Under the pieces are notes generated by a model. The model saw only the letters and a list, made by a program, of their open reading frames with translations. It searched no databases and had not been told where the DNA came from. 64,000 nucleotides of DNA from Spinacia oleracea (lineage: Eukaryota; Streptophyta; Magnoliopsida; Caryophyllales; Amaranthaceae), in contig NC_079490.1 in NCBI RefSeq assembly GCF_020520425.1, positions 2,604,001 to 2,668,000 on the forward strand, in the 5' to 3' direction. The translations under genes and the position numbers were made by a program. This document shows positions 10,173 to 21,396 of the stretch, piece by piece; the stretch's first letter is position 1, and each line of letters starts with the position of its first letter.

Positions 10173-10910
10173 AACAGAGTTTCATACTGATTCAGGGCAA
10201 CATCATATGTTTAGAGCTTTAATTTGAACCATCTTGTGAAATTTGTAAGATACAGCTTAATGTAACAACAATCTTCAAAAATAAGGGAGCATTTGGTTCA
10301 CAATTATGAAAATAGAAAGAAAAGTTTCCTGTTATTTTCAATATGAAAAGCTAGTAAGAAGTACATTATTCTGAGCAAATGTTGTTGAATTTGGAAAAAA
10401 AAAAACAATTTGTACATAATTCTGTAACCTGAATTCTGCAATCAGCTAATAATACAAACTTCTGAAAGAGCTAATGCATCAGAGTACTAAAAATCATACA
10501 ACGTGCACAATAAAAGAGCACGTAAACAACATTGATAGATCAGTTACCTTGATTCGGTTATGCACACTGAATGTACAAGCCACGAGCATCACCCATTTCA
10601 CTCCTTTGTGACGGTCAACGAAAGTAGAAGAACACAGGAATTTCATAGCTCGTCTTCCACGATCATGAAATGAGAGGATTGATTCCTTATCACCCTACAC
10701 TTGGGGAACACCCATACCCTAGCAAGGGCCTAAACTCTATTAATAACCGACAAATCAAAACAATCTGAAATATAACTATCGCATCTACATTATCTTTCCT
10801 TTTTAAAAATATGTACAACACCCGACTTTATTAACAAGATTTAGTTTTTTTTTTTTTTTTGGTGATGGAAACTTTATTAACAAGATCAAAATGCTTGAAC
10901 AAGCAATAGT
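10173..10910. other. 3' flank of DDA1
   Basis: Likely includes the DDA1 3' UTR and downstream DNA. A T run lies at about 10848-10860. No other gene recognised. Confidence 0.5.
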
Positions 10911-13900
10911 TCATGGTGGAAGAGTTGCTGAGGAAGATGATCTCGGATGCTTGGCTCCATTCTCAGGTGCAAGGTTTTCTGAAGCAGCTCTCTTGGGTCT
11001 TAGCTGCATCAAGAAAAAAGAAGGCAAAAACCATTTTAGTATATATATTATATTCATATAAAAGTGTGCAAATCAGCCAAATAATACTAGCCGAACTGGT
11101 ACCTTCTCGTCTGCGTGCTTGTAGAAGTGTCTGATTAGAATATTTTTGCTCTCTGTACAGATAACTGCAAGAAGGTATCTCCAACAGGTTAGTATCGTTT
11201 GTTTCTGTTCCAACTTTCAAGGTTTTCAAGTTAATGATTTTCGCAAGAAACAGACAATCATGATGTATTCATATAAAAAATTAACATAAATTATCCCCCA
11301 AGTTATAATTAAGCTTCAAGATTTTCATATGGTCTGTCTGAATTATCTATCTTCAACTTCCAGGAACTGGTCATCCTTATGCTTAGGCCCTAGCCAGTCA
11401 AGATATGCAAAGACCATGATTCTGTGAAAACACTTTCAGGAAATAGAACATATAAAATATTATCTTATTTTACTTATAACTACTCCTTCCGCTCTCGAAT
11501 ATTAGTCCCTTTTGGAATCTTGCCACTGTTCACAATTGAAGAGAATCTTCTAATTTCTTTCCAATATGTATTTCAAAATATATTCATGCGTGATCTTGTT
11601 TTGTTCGTCTCAATGTGTAGTTTAACAATACCAAATTTTAATATTTCTTTAACGTACTTATTCGGAGATATTTACGTTTGAATATTGAGTTGAAACGGGT
11701 GAAAAAGTCAAAAGGGGACTAATATTTAAAAACGGAGGGAGTATTAATTGCAGATCAGAAAAGCCTAGACCCGATGTTTTTTCATACTAGGCTAAAGACA
11801 TCAAAGTGGAATGTACATATAAATGCCAGTAAGGCTCCGTGTGGTTTGGTGTAATACGTTTCCAATGTGAAATAATTTTCAAGGAAAACACAATTCCAAA
11901 CTAGTTTTCCTTTATTTGGATCCTTAAAAACAATGGGAGAAGATGGTGAAGATTGAGGTAAGAAGGGAGAGGGAGGAAAGGTAGAAAAGTGGTTTCCCTC
12001 CCTTTCAAATGGAAAATGTTTTTCCACCTTTGAGAGAGTTAAGGAAATTTGTTTTCCATCCCTTGCCAAACCAAATAATGTAAAATGATTGAAAAGGGGG
12101 AAATTGTTTTCCATGAAAACGTTTTACACCATACCAAATGGAGCCTAAGTGATCAATAACAAAGTATTATCAGATTACTCCTTAGGTAGTGACATTGCAA
12201 GTTACAGGTTTGGATAAGCCTACGTGGTTAGGCCCAAAGGAAGGCGCCAGGATTCTGTAGTATAGTTACATGGCCTTGGTGATCAGGATGGAAGGTAATT
12301 CTGCAGCATATAATTATTTATTCCATTGCTTATAGCTGATGCTACTATTTTTACCCCTGCTGTATATTTCCTCTTATTCTTCTCTGACCTTATTTATCCA
12401 CTGAAAAGTGGAAACACTAGCTTCCACTCAATTAATTGCTTTCACTTAATAATTTTGGTGCTTAGCTTTTTTTTGTGGAAGCACGCCTTAACACGGAGTC
12501 TAGTATCCCGGTTAGTCTTTTTACGTGGAAAATTTGTGTAATGTAGTTAATGGTTATGCCCAACTTCCTTTGCGACCCATTAGGTTATGTGATGGCTTTC
12601 CTTCTACTGCTTGTGAGTTTGATCACCCTAATCTTATTCTTTTTCCTGTGTGCAACAGCTGTCAATCTCTTATCACTTATCAGTATTCTCAGAAACCAAT
12701 CTCCGTGAAATCGGGAAGAATGTTCTAAAAAAAAGCAAATCCTTGAGAAGTAGCTTCTACGTGAAGGGGGATATGTTAGTTGTTTACTCATGTTCATTTA
12801 CATTTATAGCGCTTCTAAAAACACCAAGGATTGAAAATGTAGTTTATCTAACTGACCCCTCAAAACGAAATTATTGACATGTATATATTGATGTATAGTC
12901 ATTGTCTCGTATGAAATTTGGAACGAAGTGCAGAACTAATAAAGATTAAAAAAGGGCAAACAAGAACAAGCAGTAGCCCATATACCCCTGTGGGTTATAT
13001 AGTAGTAACCGTTGTCACGGGTCCAACTATGTAGCATCAAAATTTCAAGTTATACTGTGCAAATTACGGTAACCACTGTGTAATTTATTTTTTTGGTGAA
13101 GACTATGAATGCAAATTATGCAACATGCTTAGATGGTTGAGAACTTGAGAATAAAGAATTAGCATTACCTTGATCAGGTGGTGGTAGAGTACGACTGTGA
13201 GTAGGATGGTAGGTGGCAGGCGTCAATCTCTGCATATAAAAAGGAACCAAAACCTATTAAAAAGCCAAAGAAAAGCACGTGTAGCTGATTTTCTGACTTA
13301 AACACATAATAATTCTTCTAATTTTTATATATCAAAACGACAAAGCTTTGACCTACGCAATGCATGCTGTGGCAACAAATAGCATGATTGGAGAATGTTC
13401 CAACACAGTTTTATGTTTGTTTGCTGGCTACCTTACAGCCTCCCAGGTTCCCCCTAACAGATTGCATACTTGACCACAGAATATTAGGGATTGACATAAG
13501 GTCTAAGAGGAAAAGACACTGTGGATTAGGCAATAGGGTAATAGATAAGATTAGGGTCCAAACATATGCAATGTTCTTAATCACTTAATAAGACAAATGA
13601 AGGTAGTACTTCTGGGTTCTGAGAAACTTACAAGAAAAGGAGAAAAAAACTATAATCAGGCCGTACAACTGGGGAGGTGGTAAATCATAATGGAAGGTAC
13701 ATTGAGGATTTGAGATGAAGAAAAGAATAACAAGAACAAAAGAAACTGATAACTGATAAACATTCAGTTAACCGAGACATTCAATCTCAGGTAAAGCATC
13801 TTTTCCCCTAAATCCTTAATGACATCTTTCATGTAAGGTACTTCCTTTTCCCAGTAAGAAAGACTCTCTTCTTTATACTATATCTTATGCTTGAAGTTCT

Positions 13901-14567
13901 TCTCTCATTCAAATTTGAACTAGAAAAATAATGGGGGGAAAAGCCACCAAAACAACTGAAAAGACAGAAAGGATGTCAATCCTTAATCAACACAACTCCA
14001 ATATAGAGCTTCAAATAGTGTGAGCATCACTGAGAAACTCGTCAGAGCCTTTTCCTCTTGCTCTTATACATGTCCTTCTCACATGCAAATCCTTCTTAAA
14101 ATCAGTCTAGTATATAGTATATACTCTATTGGCACACCCCTAAGGATCGCTATGTACAACTGTGCGCTCACTTGTACTTCAAGCAGTATCAATTTCCTCA
14201 CATGATTCATCTATATAGTCCTAAGACTGGAAGCTGCTCGCATATCTCAAGTTCTAGTTATTCTTTGTTTTTAAGACAGGTTGTGATTTTTGCAATTTCG
14301 CTGAGCTCCCCTTCATGCAAATAGATTCCCAGGCTAAACTTTAAGGTTTTGCTATTAGGGGAACTTACAAGTGGAGTGGGACAATGATGATTGGCTAAAA
14401 TAGCATTTCATCAGAGTCTGCATGATTTGCTAGTCAGTAAGAAGAAATACCTCCTTTTTTAACTTTTTTCGGAACGGGGCCGGGCGGTCCGGGCTGGGGG
14501 GAGAGGAAGGGTTAGGACGAGTTAAGGTTAAACCGATAGATGTATGCTTACAGTAACTTCAGGAAGG

Positions 14568-14605
<38 letters not shown>

Positions 14606-16932
14606 ACAGCCTCTAACAAAATCTTGTGCACAAGAAGTTCTAACCTACATGTCAAATGGCTTTTAGGAGAGCATATTGTACATTTGTACTGTTGTTACTG
14701 AGGCGACTGTACAAAGTTGGGGGTTTTGATAGTTTCACAACTTCTAGTCCAGAGAGTCTATTCTAGATCTTCACTAGTTATACATGCTACTATTGTTGGT
14801 AAGAGTGAAGTGTAGAACCCGAAAGAAATGAGAAATAAGGGAAATAATCATAGGTATAGGTGTGTATCAATAAAATGGAATATGAAAGGGAAAAGGGATA
14901 CAGTAACCATAAACAGCAATGCACAAGTTAAGGTAATGTCATTGGATAAATGACAATGCATTAGTGAAGAATCAATAAAAATCATGAAGCACCAAATCAA
15001 TCACGATTGTTTTTAGTTTTCTTTCCTCACTAGTACCTAATATACTTTTTTGACATACGGAGTACAAGATAAGTCTCCCCCATACCTCTCAAACTTCCTC
15101 TCAAGCCAACAAACATCAACTCAAGCATTGAGTGAACCTAGTAGTTTAAGGTGTGTTATAAAGCTTCCATGCTGAAAGATTATATATCTCACCAAAAACT
15201 AGGGGGTCAAGGAGTGAGTTATTAGTGAACATGTATATCATTCTCTGGGTAGGTGACGTACCTTATAGGCCATAATAATGAAAAAATATGTTTCTGCCAG
15301 TCGATATAGCGTGTAGATATCAAACATTCAAACAAACCATACATGACATAAACCAATGCATTCCAAAATGTAACTCCTTGTGTCTAAAATCTTCTTCAGT
15401 TGTATTACAAGTTTTACAACAAGATTGGAACTTGTGAGTTCCTAAAGTGGGTTGAATCTATCTCGGACCTGTACTCCAATTCCAGTGGAAATGAGGGGGC
15501 TTGTGCAACATGAAAACATAGTCACTCACTCCTTTTATATAATGATTTCTATATTGGTCAAATTGTGTATGATTAATGATGACCAAACTCTCTACATTAA
15601 GTTGTTTATAATATTCCAAAGGTTGTGAAAAGTTAACCCGGATGCCTTTACAGAACCCTTGCTTACAAGGACATGTTGCTTACTTCAGTTAAATTTCACA
15701 AACAGCAAAAAGAAGTTAGAGTCCAAGCTACTCCAAGCTTGTAATGTCAATAAGTTAACATCCTTAAACTACTCCAAGATTGGAAAGTCAATAAGTAAAC
15801 ATCCTTACACTAATTGACAGCCCTATAAAAGATATTTGTCCCATGTGATTAACCCAGAAAGTTCGTCAACATCAGATGCAGCCGCATATAGCACTCACAT
15901 CGACATTAGAACGGCAATCTACCTTTTGTTTAAGTTTTTGTTTCTTGATTTTTTTGGGGATATCAACTACTTGTATCAATGATTACACCTTCCTGATAAT
16001 ATTCAACTTGACAATTGGGAATGTCAATTTTTCCTTAAATCATCAGAAGACAGCCAAGTTTCGGACCCAAATGAATTTCTCCCCCATTCTATCACAGAAA
16101 AGCATCTCTAACCAAGAATCTAAACTCCTAAATCCCAACTGTTAACCAATTAAACAACAAATCCCAGATGATAAAAACTCATAGTTATCCACCATATCCT
16201 AAATTTGCACGAAAATTCGAGTCACTCAATTGTGCAGAACCTTCATGTAACTAAAACGAACTAAATTCTAATTGAACTTGAGGAAACAAATCAATACTTT
16301 GCATAGCATAATCATGAGCTATAATTCAATTACCCACATTAGGCTATTTCCCATCATTCAAAAATCAAGTTACAGCAAACCCCAGATCAGATTACTCCAT
16401 GTTTGGCGAAAATAAGAACTCATAGTTATCCATTAAATCCTATATTTGCATAGACTTATCCAATTGTGCAAAACCTTAGCTTAACTAAAACGAATTAATT
16501 CTAATTGAATTTGAGGAGACAAATTAATACTTTTCATTGCATAATCATGAGCCATAATTTCAATTACCCATGAATATCCTAAATTTGCACAAAAAAATGA
16601 GTCACCCATTTGTACAAAAGCTTCAATTGACTAAAATTTCAGATGATTTTGAAGAACTAAATTTATATTTTGCATAGCATAATCATGAGCCATAACTTCA
16701 ATTACCCACATTACCCAAATTCCCATCATTCAAAAATCAAAATACAGCAAAACCCAGATCAGATTACTCCATTTTTAACGAAAATAAGAACAATTCAATC
16801 AAATACAATGAGATATCAAGGATGAAACGGGTAAATGGGTAAACTTACAGAGGGGTTTGCAGGATCAGAAGGGCGGAGTTGGCTGAAGTTGTGAGGGTCG
16901 CGTGAAGGCCAGTCGCCGAACATGGAGTCCAT
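10911..16932 (-). CDS. DDA1: DET1- and DDB1-associated protein 1 (DDA1)
   Basis: Four coding exons on the minus strand: 16932-16849, 13229-13169, 11164-11103, 11003-10911. The product is 99 aa, with GT-AG borders and matching phases. Exon 1 encodes [20 protein letters not shown] and onwards; exon 2 [20 protein letters not shown]; exon 3 [20 protein letters not shown]; exon 4 a basic/polar tail starting [15 protein letters not shown]. The order matches the DDA1 family: an NFSQ.R motif, a Pro-rich [12 protein letters not shown] segment, then T/K..NILIR. DDA1 is a small subunit of CUL4-DDB1-DET1 (COP10-DET1-DDB1) ubiquitin ligase complexes in the nucleus. In Arabidopsis it helps target abscisic acid receptors for degradation. 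The short ORF stretches are invisible as one frame because introns of 3.6, 2.0 and 0.1 kb interrupt them. Two introns carry MITEs and intron 1 carries a triplicated repeat. Confidence 0.93.
11481..11743. mobile_element. Stowaway MITE in DDA1 intron 2
   Basis: The left end TACTCCTTCCGCTCTCGAAT and the inverted right end TACTCCCTCCGTTTTTAAAT are TA-bounded; the inverted repeat continues through ATTAGTCCCTTTTG. Length is 263 bp, the same as the element at 18978-19240, and the interior is related. Confidence 0.85.
11833..12145. mobile_element. Tourist-like MITE, copy A, in DDA1 intron 2
   Basis: The left end GGCTCCGTGTGGTTTGGTGT and the inverted right end GGCTCCATTTGGTATGGTGT pair; the TAA duplication lies at 11830-11832 and 12146-12148. 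The interior has GAAAACAATTTTCC-type and CCCTCCCTTTCAAATGG-type blocks shared with 28946-29284 and 37763-38103. A minus-strand frame through it is accidental. Confidence 0.85.
14569..14600. repeat. (AC)n microsatellite in DDA1 intron 1
   Basis: About 15 AC dinucleotides with one GC interruption near the end. It lies just downstream of a short GC-rich stretch (about 14470-14510) that stands out from the AT-rich intron. Confidence 0.95.
16152..16800. repeat. Threefold diverged tandem repeat in DDA1 intron 1
   Basis: The landmark GCATAATCATGAGC occurs near 16305, 16538 and 16677. ATCCTA.ATTTGCA occurs near 16197, 16437 and 16575. CCCAGATCAGATTACTCCAT occurs near 16381 and 16751. Units are roughly 150-260 bp with indels. 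Confidence 0.75.
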
Positions 16933-18977
16933 TAACTAATGAATCAACAACAATCCGATGAACTCAGCAACAAAGGGATTGGAAATTTGTAATAATGCAA
17001 ATTGCAAATTGCAAATGATGGGATTTTGGAGGAGAGAGGAAGAGAATGATGGATGACTACGTGTTGTAATCTCACAAGGTAGGAATATGAGCACCTGAAT
17101 ATTCCGGTGTTTATTCTTGCCGACTTCGAACACTATACACATTTTGATATTTGTATTTCACATTTGATTAGTAAGTCCGTTCGGTATTACTGTCCGTTTT
17201 CAGTTTTTGTTTTTACAAGTTATATTTTCTCTGCTAGTTTTTAAATGACAAAATTATTTAGGCATGTTTGACAATGCACAATTTCTAACATTAATATCTT
17301 TAATTATGAATAAAATAAAATTACAATATAAAAAATTGATATTTAAAAAATATTTATTGAGACGAATTTAATAAGATCCCGCACGACTATGTTTTTTCTT
17401 AAATTAAATTACAAAACGAAGTCGAATAAACTTGTGTGAATAGTGTCTAAAACTCAATTGTGTCATGTAAATAAGAACAAATGAAGTATGATTTATATTG
17501 AATCATGAACTTAAAATAGTACTATGTAATACTCCGTATCTATAGGAATTAGGTTGGTGAAAATGGACAACAATAATGAAAAGTAGTTTGTGTTTCTCAT
17601 ACTGTTTTGTTTTTGTAAAAAACAAAAAAATATTGAATAGGCCTTAAATTAAAAAACGCAATTATATTGGATTTTGTTAGCTTCATCTCAATACAGAGTA
17701 TGTATAGTTTCAATTTTCATAGATCATTTTTTTAAAACAAAATTTACTGCTGAAAATAGAGTAATATGTACTTATAGTTATTAATGGTCAAAGTTGTGCA
17801 TTAGTAACGCGCAGTCAGCGTTAACAACCGGAAGATATAGAAACATGTTTTTTTTTTCTTTTTCATTTTTGGGGTTAAGGACTACATATTCCATTTCTAT
17901 TCTATTATATTTATCAAATTGCAAATTATTCAATTATATTGATAATTGTCGTTTCTATTTAAGGTTTCTGCTCAATGTTAAGTAAAATATAAACGTATTG
18001 GACCTGGCAATGAAAAACTAGAGCAAAGGTGGGAACTCCTCGTAGTAGGGAAAAAAAAAAACCCAAAGGTAAATCAATCTTTTATGTCATTTAATGTAGT
18101 TAGAGCCAAATTAAGATGGATTTTAAGCTAAATGTGATTTTTTTTATAGTCAAAATTTACCCGTGATATTAAATTAATAAAACTAGGGTACATGTGTGAT
18201 GTGTGTGGCAAGTGGCTGACAATTGAGAAGATGGGAAGTCGCTCCTGGAGAAAGCATGAAGCTTGCTGGAGACACCCGAAGGGCCGACCATATGTACCTC
18301 GGGAGACTCGGTCCCCCGGAGGATTTAATAGCACTACTTAGTGACACTTGAATAAGTGTCTGATTCACTTGCCTCGTCACTTAACTACTTAAGTGATCAA
18401 TATCAATGGATTATACGATGACTGCTGGTTAAAAATCTGAGTTAACCTACTTAAACACATGTAACATTGTAACAACTTCGAGAAAGTGTTGGTGTTGTAA
18501 TTAATCCAAACTTAATTCTTCATATGATGGGTTTCCGATCCAAATGCGATGTTTGGTGGCTAAAGAGGAACAAGTGAAAAGGGTGAAGAATAAGTAAATA
18601 CACAAACAATAGGGTGTTAAAGTGAAATGAATAAGAGCTAGGAAAAAAAAAAAGTCAAACCAAATTGTGAAGGATTGTGAACGTGAGGCTTTTATGAGGC
18701 CCGATACATCTCCATGAACCTGCGCCAAATCAAACTAGATCTCTTTCCTCTAATCCGTGTGAATATTTTCATGTGGAAGTGTTTTTAGTCAACTAACAAG
18801 CCTATATAGAAGTATGTATCATGATATAAGTTTTTATCTACTATTTTTGTTTAAAAAACATGTTATGTTGACCAAATGAAGCAACCAAATACAACTATAA
18901 GACAAAGTGACTAGAAAATTCACATATTCCCTAATAAGTCAATGTATTGAATCTATGACATCATTTATGATGAATTA
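16933..18977. other. Upstream flank of DDA1; old Stowaway remnant
   Basis: No gene seen. The stretch at about 17270-17450 (GACAATGCACA, AAAAATTGATATTTAAAAA, ATTGAGACGAATTTAATAAG) matches the interior of the 263-bp Stowaways but lacks clear ends. A more GC-rich patch at about 18200-18330 has no recognisable coding content. Confidence 0.5.
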
Positions 18978-19240
18978 TACTTCCTCCGTCTTTTAATACT
19001 CGCAACGTTTGTTAATTTCACGCATGCCAATGCACAACTTTGATCATTTATATCTTCAATTCTCTTTATGCAAAAATTATAAAAAAGTTGATATTTTAAA
19101 AATACACATTGAGACGATTCTAACAAGATCCCACATGACTATGTTTTATCTTATATAAAAACACTACGAATAGTCAAAGTAGATTATAGGAATAGTGGCA
19201 AAAGTCCAAACGTTGCGAGTATTAAAAGACGGAGGAAGTA
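18978..19240. mobile_element. Stowaway MITE
   Basis: The left end TACTTCCTCCGTCTTTTAAT and the inverted right end are identical at the border; the repeat extends through ACTCGCAACGTTTG (near-perfect over about 34 bp). TA borders; 263 bp. The well-preserved ends suggest a fairly recent insertion. Confidence 0.9.
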
Positions 19241-19264
19241 TAACATTAACAACTTTATGATATG

Positions 19265-19265
<1 letters not shown>

Positions 19266-19302
<37 letters not shown>
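19266..19302. repeat. (TA)n microsatellite
   Basis: About 18 uninterrupted AT dinucleotides between two Stowaway elements. The remaining sequence between 19303 and 19482 is simple CA/CT-rich text with no gene. Confidence 0.95.
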
Positions 19303-19305
<3 letters not shown>

Positions 19306-19482
19306 TAATATACACACCCGTCTCTCTCTTCTTAAATCACCTTCATCGCGTCCAACTCCCTTATCAATTCATCAAAAAAAAAATGTGCACTAACATACAT
19401 ACAAGTATATAACCACCTCTCTTATTAAATCACCCTCATTAGCATCAAACCACCACAGCAGCACCACCATCGTCAACAATTA

Positions 19483-19744
19483 TACTTCCTCCATTCTTTT
19501 TTAAATGACACAATTGTACTTTTGACACTATTCATATAATATACTTTGACCATCAATTGTGATTTATACTTAACAAAAAATATAGTCATGTGGGGCCTTG
19601 TTATAATCGTCTCATCCTATAGATTTATAATATCAAACTTTCATAATTTTTAACCATTGATAATAAAAGGTATTAATGGTTGAAATATTGCATTGGCAAA
19701 CGTGACAAAAAAATTGTGTCATTTAATAAAGAATGGAGGAAGTA
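19483..19744. mobile_element. Stowaway MITE
   Basis: The left end TACTTCCTCCATTCTTTTTT and the inverted right end TACTTCCTCCATTCTTTATT pair, continuing through AAATGACACAAT. TA borders; 262 bp. It lies 242 bp from the previous Stowaway. Confidence 0.88.
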
Positions 19745-20413
19745 TATATTAACATTATGTACGTTACGTATATACACTCGCCTCCTTCTTCATTTTACCC
19801 CAATTAACTAGATACCATCATTATCGAAAGCTAAACATGCATTAACATTACATACTCTTATCAAAATAACCTCCATTAACCTCAATCCACCACCATTATC
19901 ATTAAAATTCAAAAACTACTTCGTATACATTAGACGAGAACTTAAAAATTAAGTTTTTGTTCTCTTCACCTGATTTGGTATAATTTTATTAGATTCTGAT
20001 ATGGCTTAAATATTTCATGTGAGTGTTTTTTCTTTTTTCTGGTCTGATTTTCTGACAGTAAGAATAAGTTGAAATTAACAAACCTTGGTACTTTACCGTG
20101 TATTAGAGCTAATCAACATGGGCCCGACCCAGCCCGAAAAATACTGGGTTTTGGGCATAATATTTCGGCCCGATTTTAGGGCCCTACTCGAAATTTTAAA
20201 ATAAAAATCGGGGTTTTGCCAACGTAAAACAACAATTTATTTATAAATTTGACCCGACCCGAAAATGTCCCTAAAGTCCGCTATTTTTGGCCCGAAATAG
20301 CGAATTTTGGGCATAAAAAAGTGGCCCAAAGTGTGGCCCGACCCGGCATAACAAACAGATTTCTATTGTCACGGCTTGCCCGAACCCGACCCGACCCATC
20401 TTTTGATCAGATC
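19745..20413. repeat. Intergenic with GCCCGACCC-rich element
   Basis: About 20110-20400 carries repeated CCCGACCC and GGGCAT motifs in both orientations (for example GGGCCCGACCCAGCCCGAAA), resembling hAT-like non-autonomous elements. Ends cannot be fixed. A worn MITE fragment with GTTCTCTTCACCTGATTTGG lies at about 19955-20090. The frame starting at 20376 is not a gene. Confidence 0.45.
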
Positions 20414-20762
20414 TACTCCCTCCGTTCCTAAATACGTGTTCAGTTCCCATATATGGCGTTCCCTTTTATGTGTCCACTTTCCGTTTTTGGACATACACCT
20501 TTCCCACTTTTCTATACACTTTTCCGTACACTTTTCCCACTTTTCTATACATCATTATTACCTTTTCTTACACATTTTACACTTTTTCCACTTTTCAATC
20601 ACCACCTCCACTTTTATTTATACTTTATCAATAAACAATTATCTATTTTTTCCTTTCCCAAAAAAAAAACATTCCCAATCATTACCTCTTACACACCATT
20701 CAATTTTATTAATTACCGTGTATATGTCTAAAGTGGACACATATTTAGAAACGGAGGGAGTA
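20414..20762. mobile_element. Stowaway-type MITE (349 bp)
   Basis: The left end TACTCCCTCCGTTCCTAAAT and the inverted right end TACTCCCTCCGTTTCTAAAT are near-perfect; GTGTCCACTTT continues the pair. TA borders. Confidence 0.88.
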
Positions 20763-20837
20763 CCATGTATCGAAAAAGTGTATTCTCTCTCCCCACACTA
20801 ATGGGGGATGGATTGAGAATTTGAGATGACGAGGTTT

Positions 20838-21165
20838 CGAGAGCACAAATTCTTATTTACAATGGGTGTACAATAAATATTGTACACACGAAGTAAAAGT
20901 TAACTCAAAATGCTTAAAAGTTAAGTTTATATATGTAAAAGTTGTCTATTTTTAAGTGATTAATTTTTTCATTTTAGTAAAACTTATTTCTTCAAAATCA
21001 CTTATAATGTATAAAATTAATCATTTAATCATTTCTATCAACTTTTTTTTACTAATATAAAAGTTAATCAAAACTAAGTTAAAGTTACGAGAAAAGGGGT
21101 AAAAGTTATCTTGGTGTACAATAAATTTATTGTGCACCTTGTGCGCGCAAGACCTTTTGTTTCGA
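20838..21165. mobile_element. MITE-like inverted-repeat element upstream of the PHD gene
   Basis: Near the left end GGTGTACAATAAATATTGTA is mirrored by GGTGTACAATAAATTTATTG near the right, with AGTAAAAGTTAAC / GTAAAAGTTAT on the inner sides. Borders are approximate and no target duplication was fixed. It ends about 230 bp before the start codon at 21397. Confidence 0.55.
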
Positions 21166-21396
21166 GAGAGAGTGTGCAACAAACTCACTACTCCCAAGAG
21201 TAGTCCCAACACCCCCAACCTCCACTAACGTTTGTTTTCCCCCTTTTTTTTTCTTAATTTTTTTTCCCTTTTTCTTTTTTGCTTCTTCAGTCAAACAATT
21301 TGGGCGTTTGTTTGCATTGATTTGCTGCAGTTGCAGCAGATCCCTTCAATTTCCCGTCTCCCAAAACCCTAATTTCACCCCCCTTTAATCGAAAGA

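Noticed and set aside
11782-12114. 110-aa minus-strand frame with [16 protein letters not shown]
   Set aside because: Falls inside a MITE; the same peptide appears from the other two copies of that MITE (28946, 37763).
18183-18380. GC-richer patch with two minus-strand frames
   Set aside because: Two different frames compete over the same bases and neither resembles a known protein.
20376-20801. 141-aa plus-strand frame
   Set aside because: Built from the GCCCGACCC-rich element and a Stowaway; low-complexity Phe/His/Ser content.
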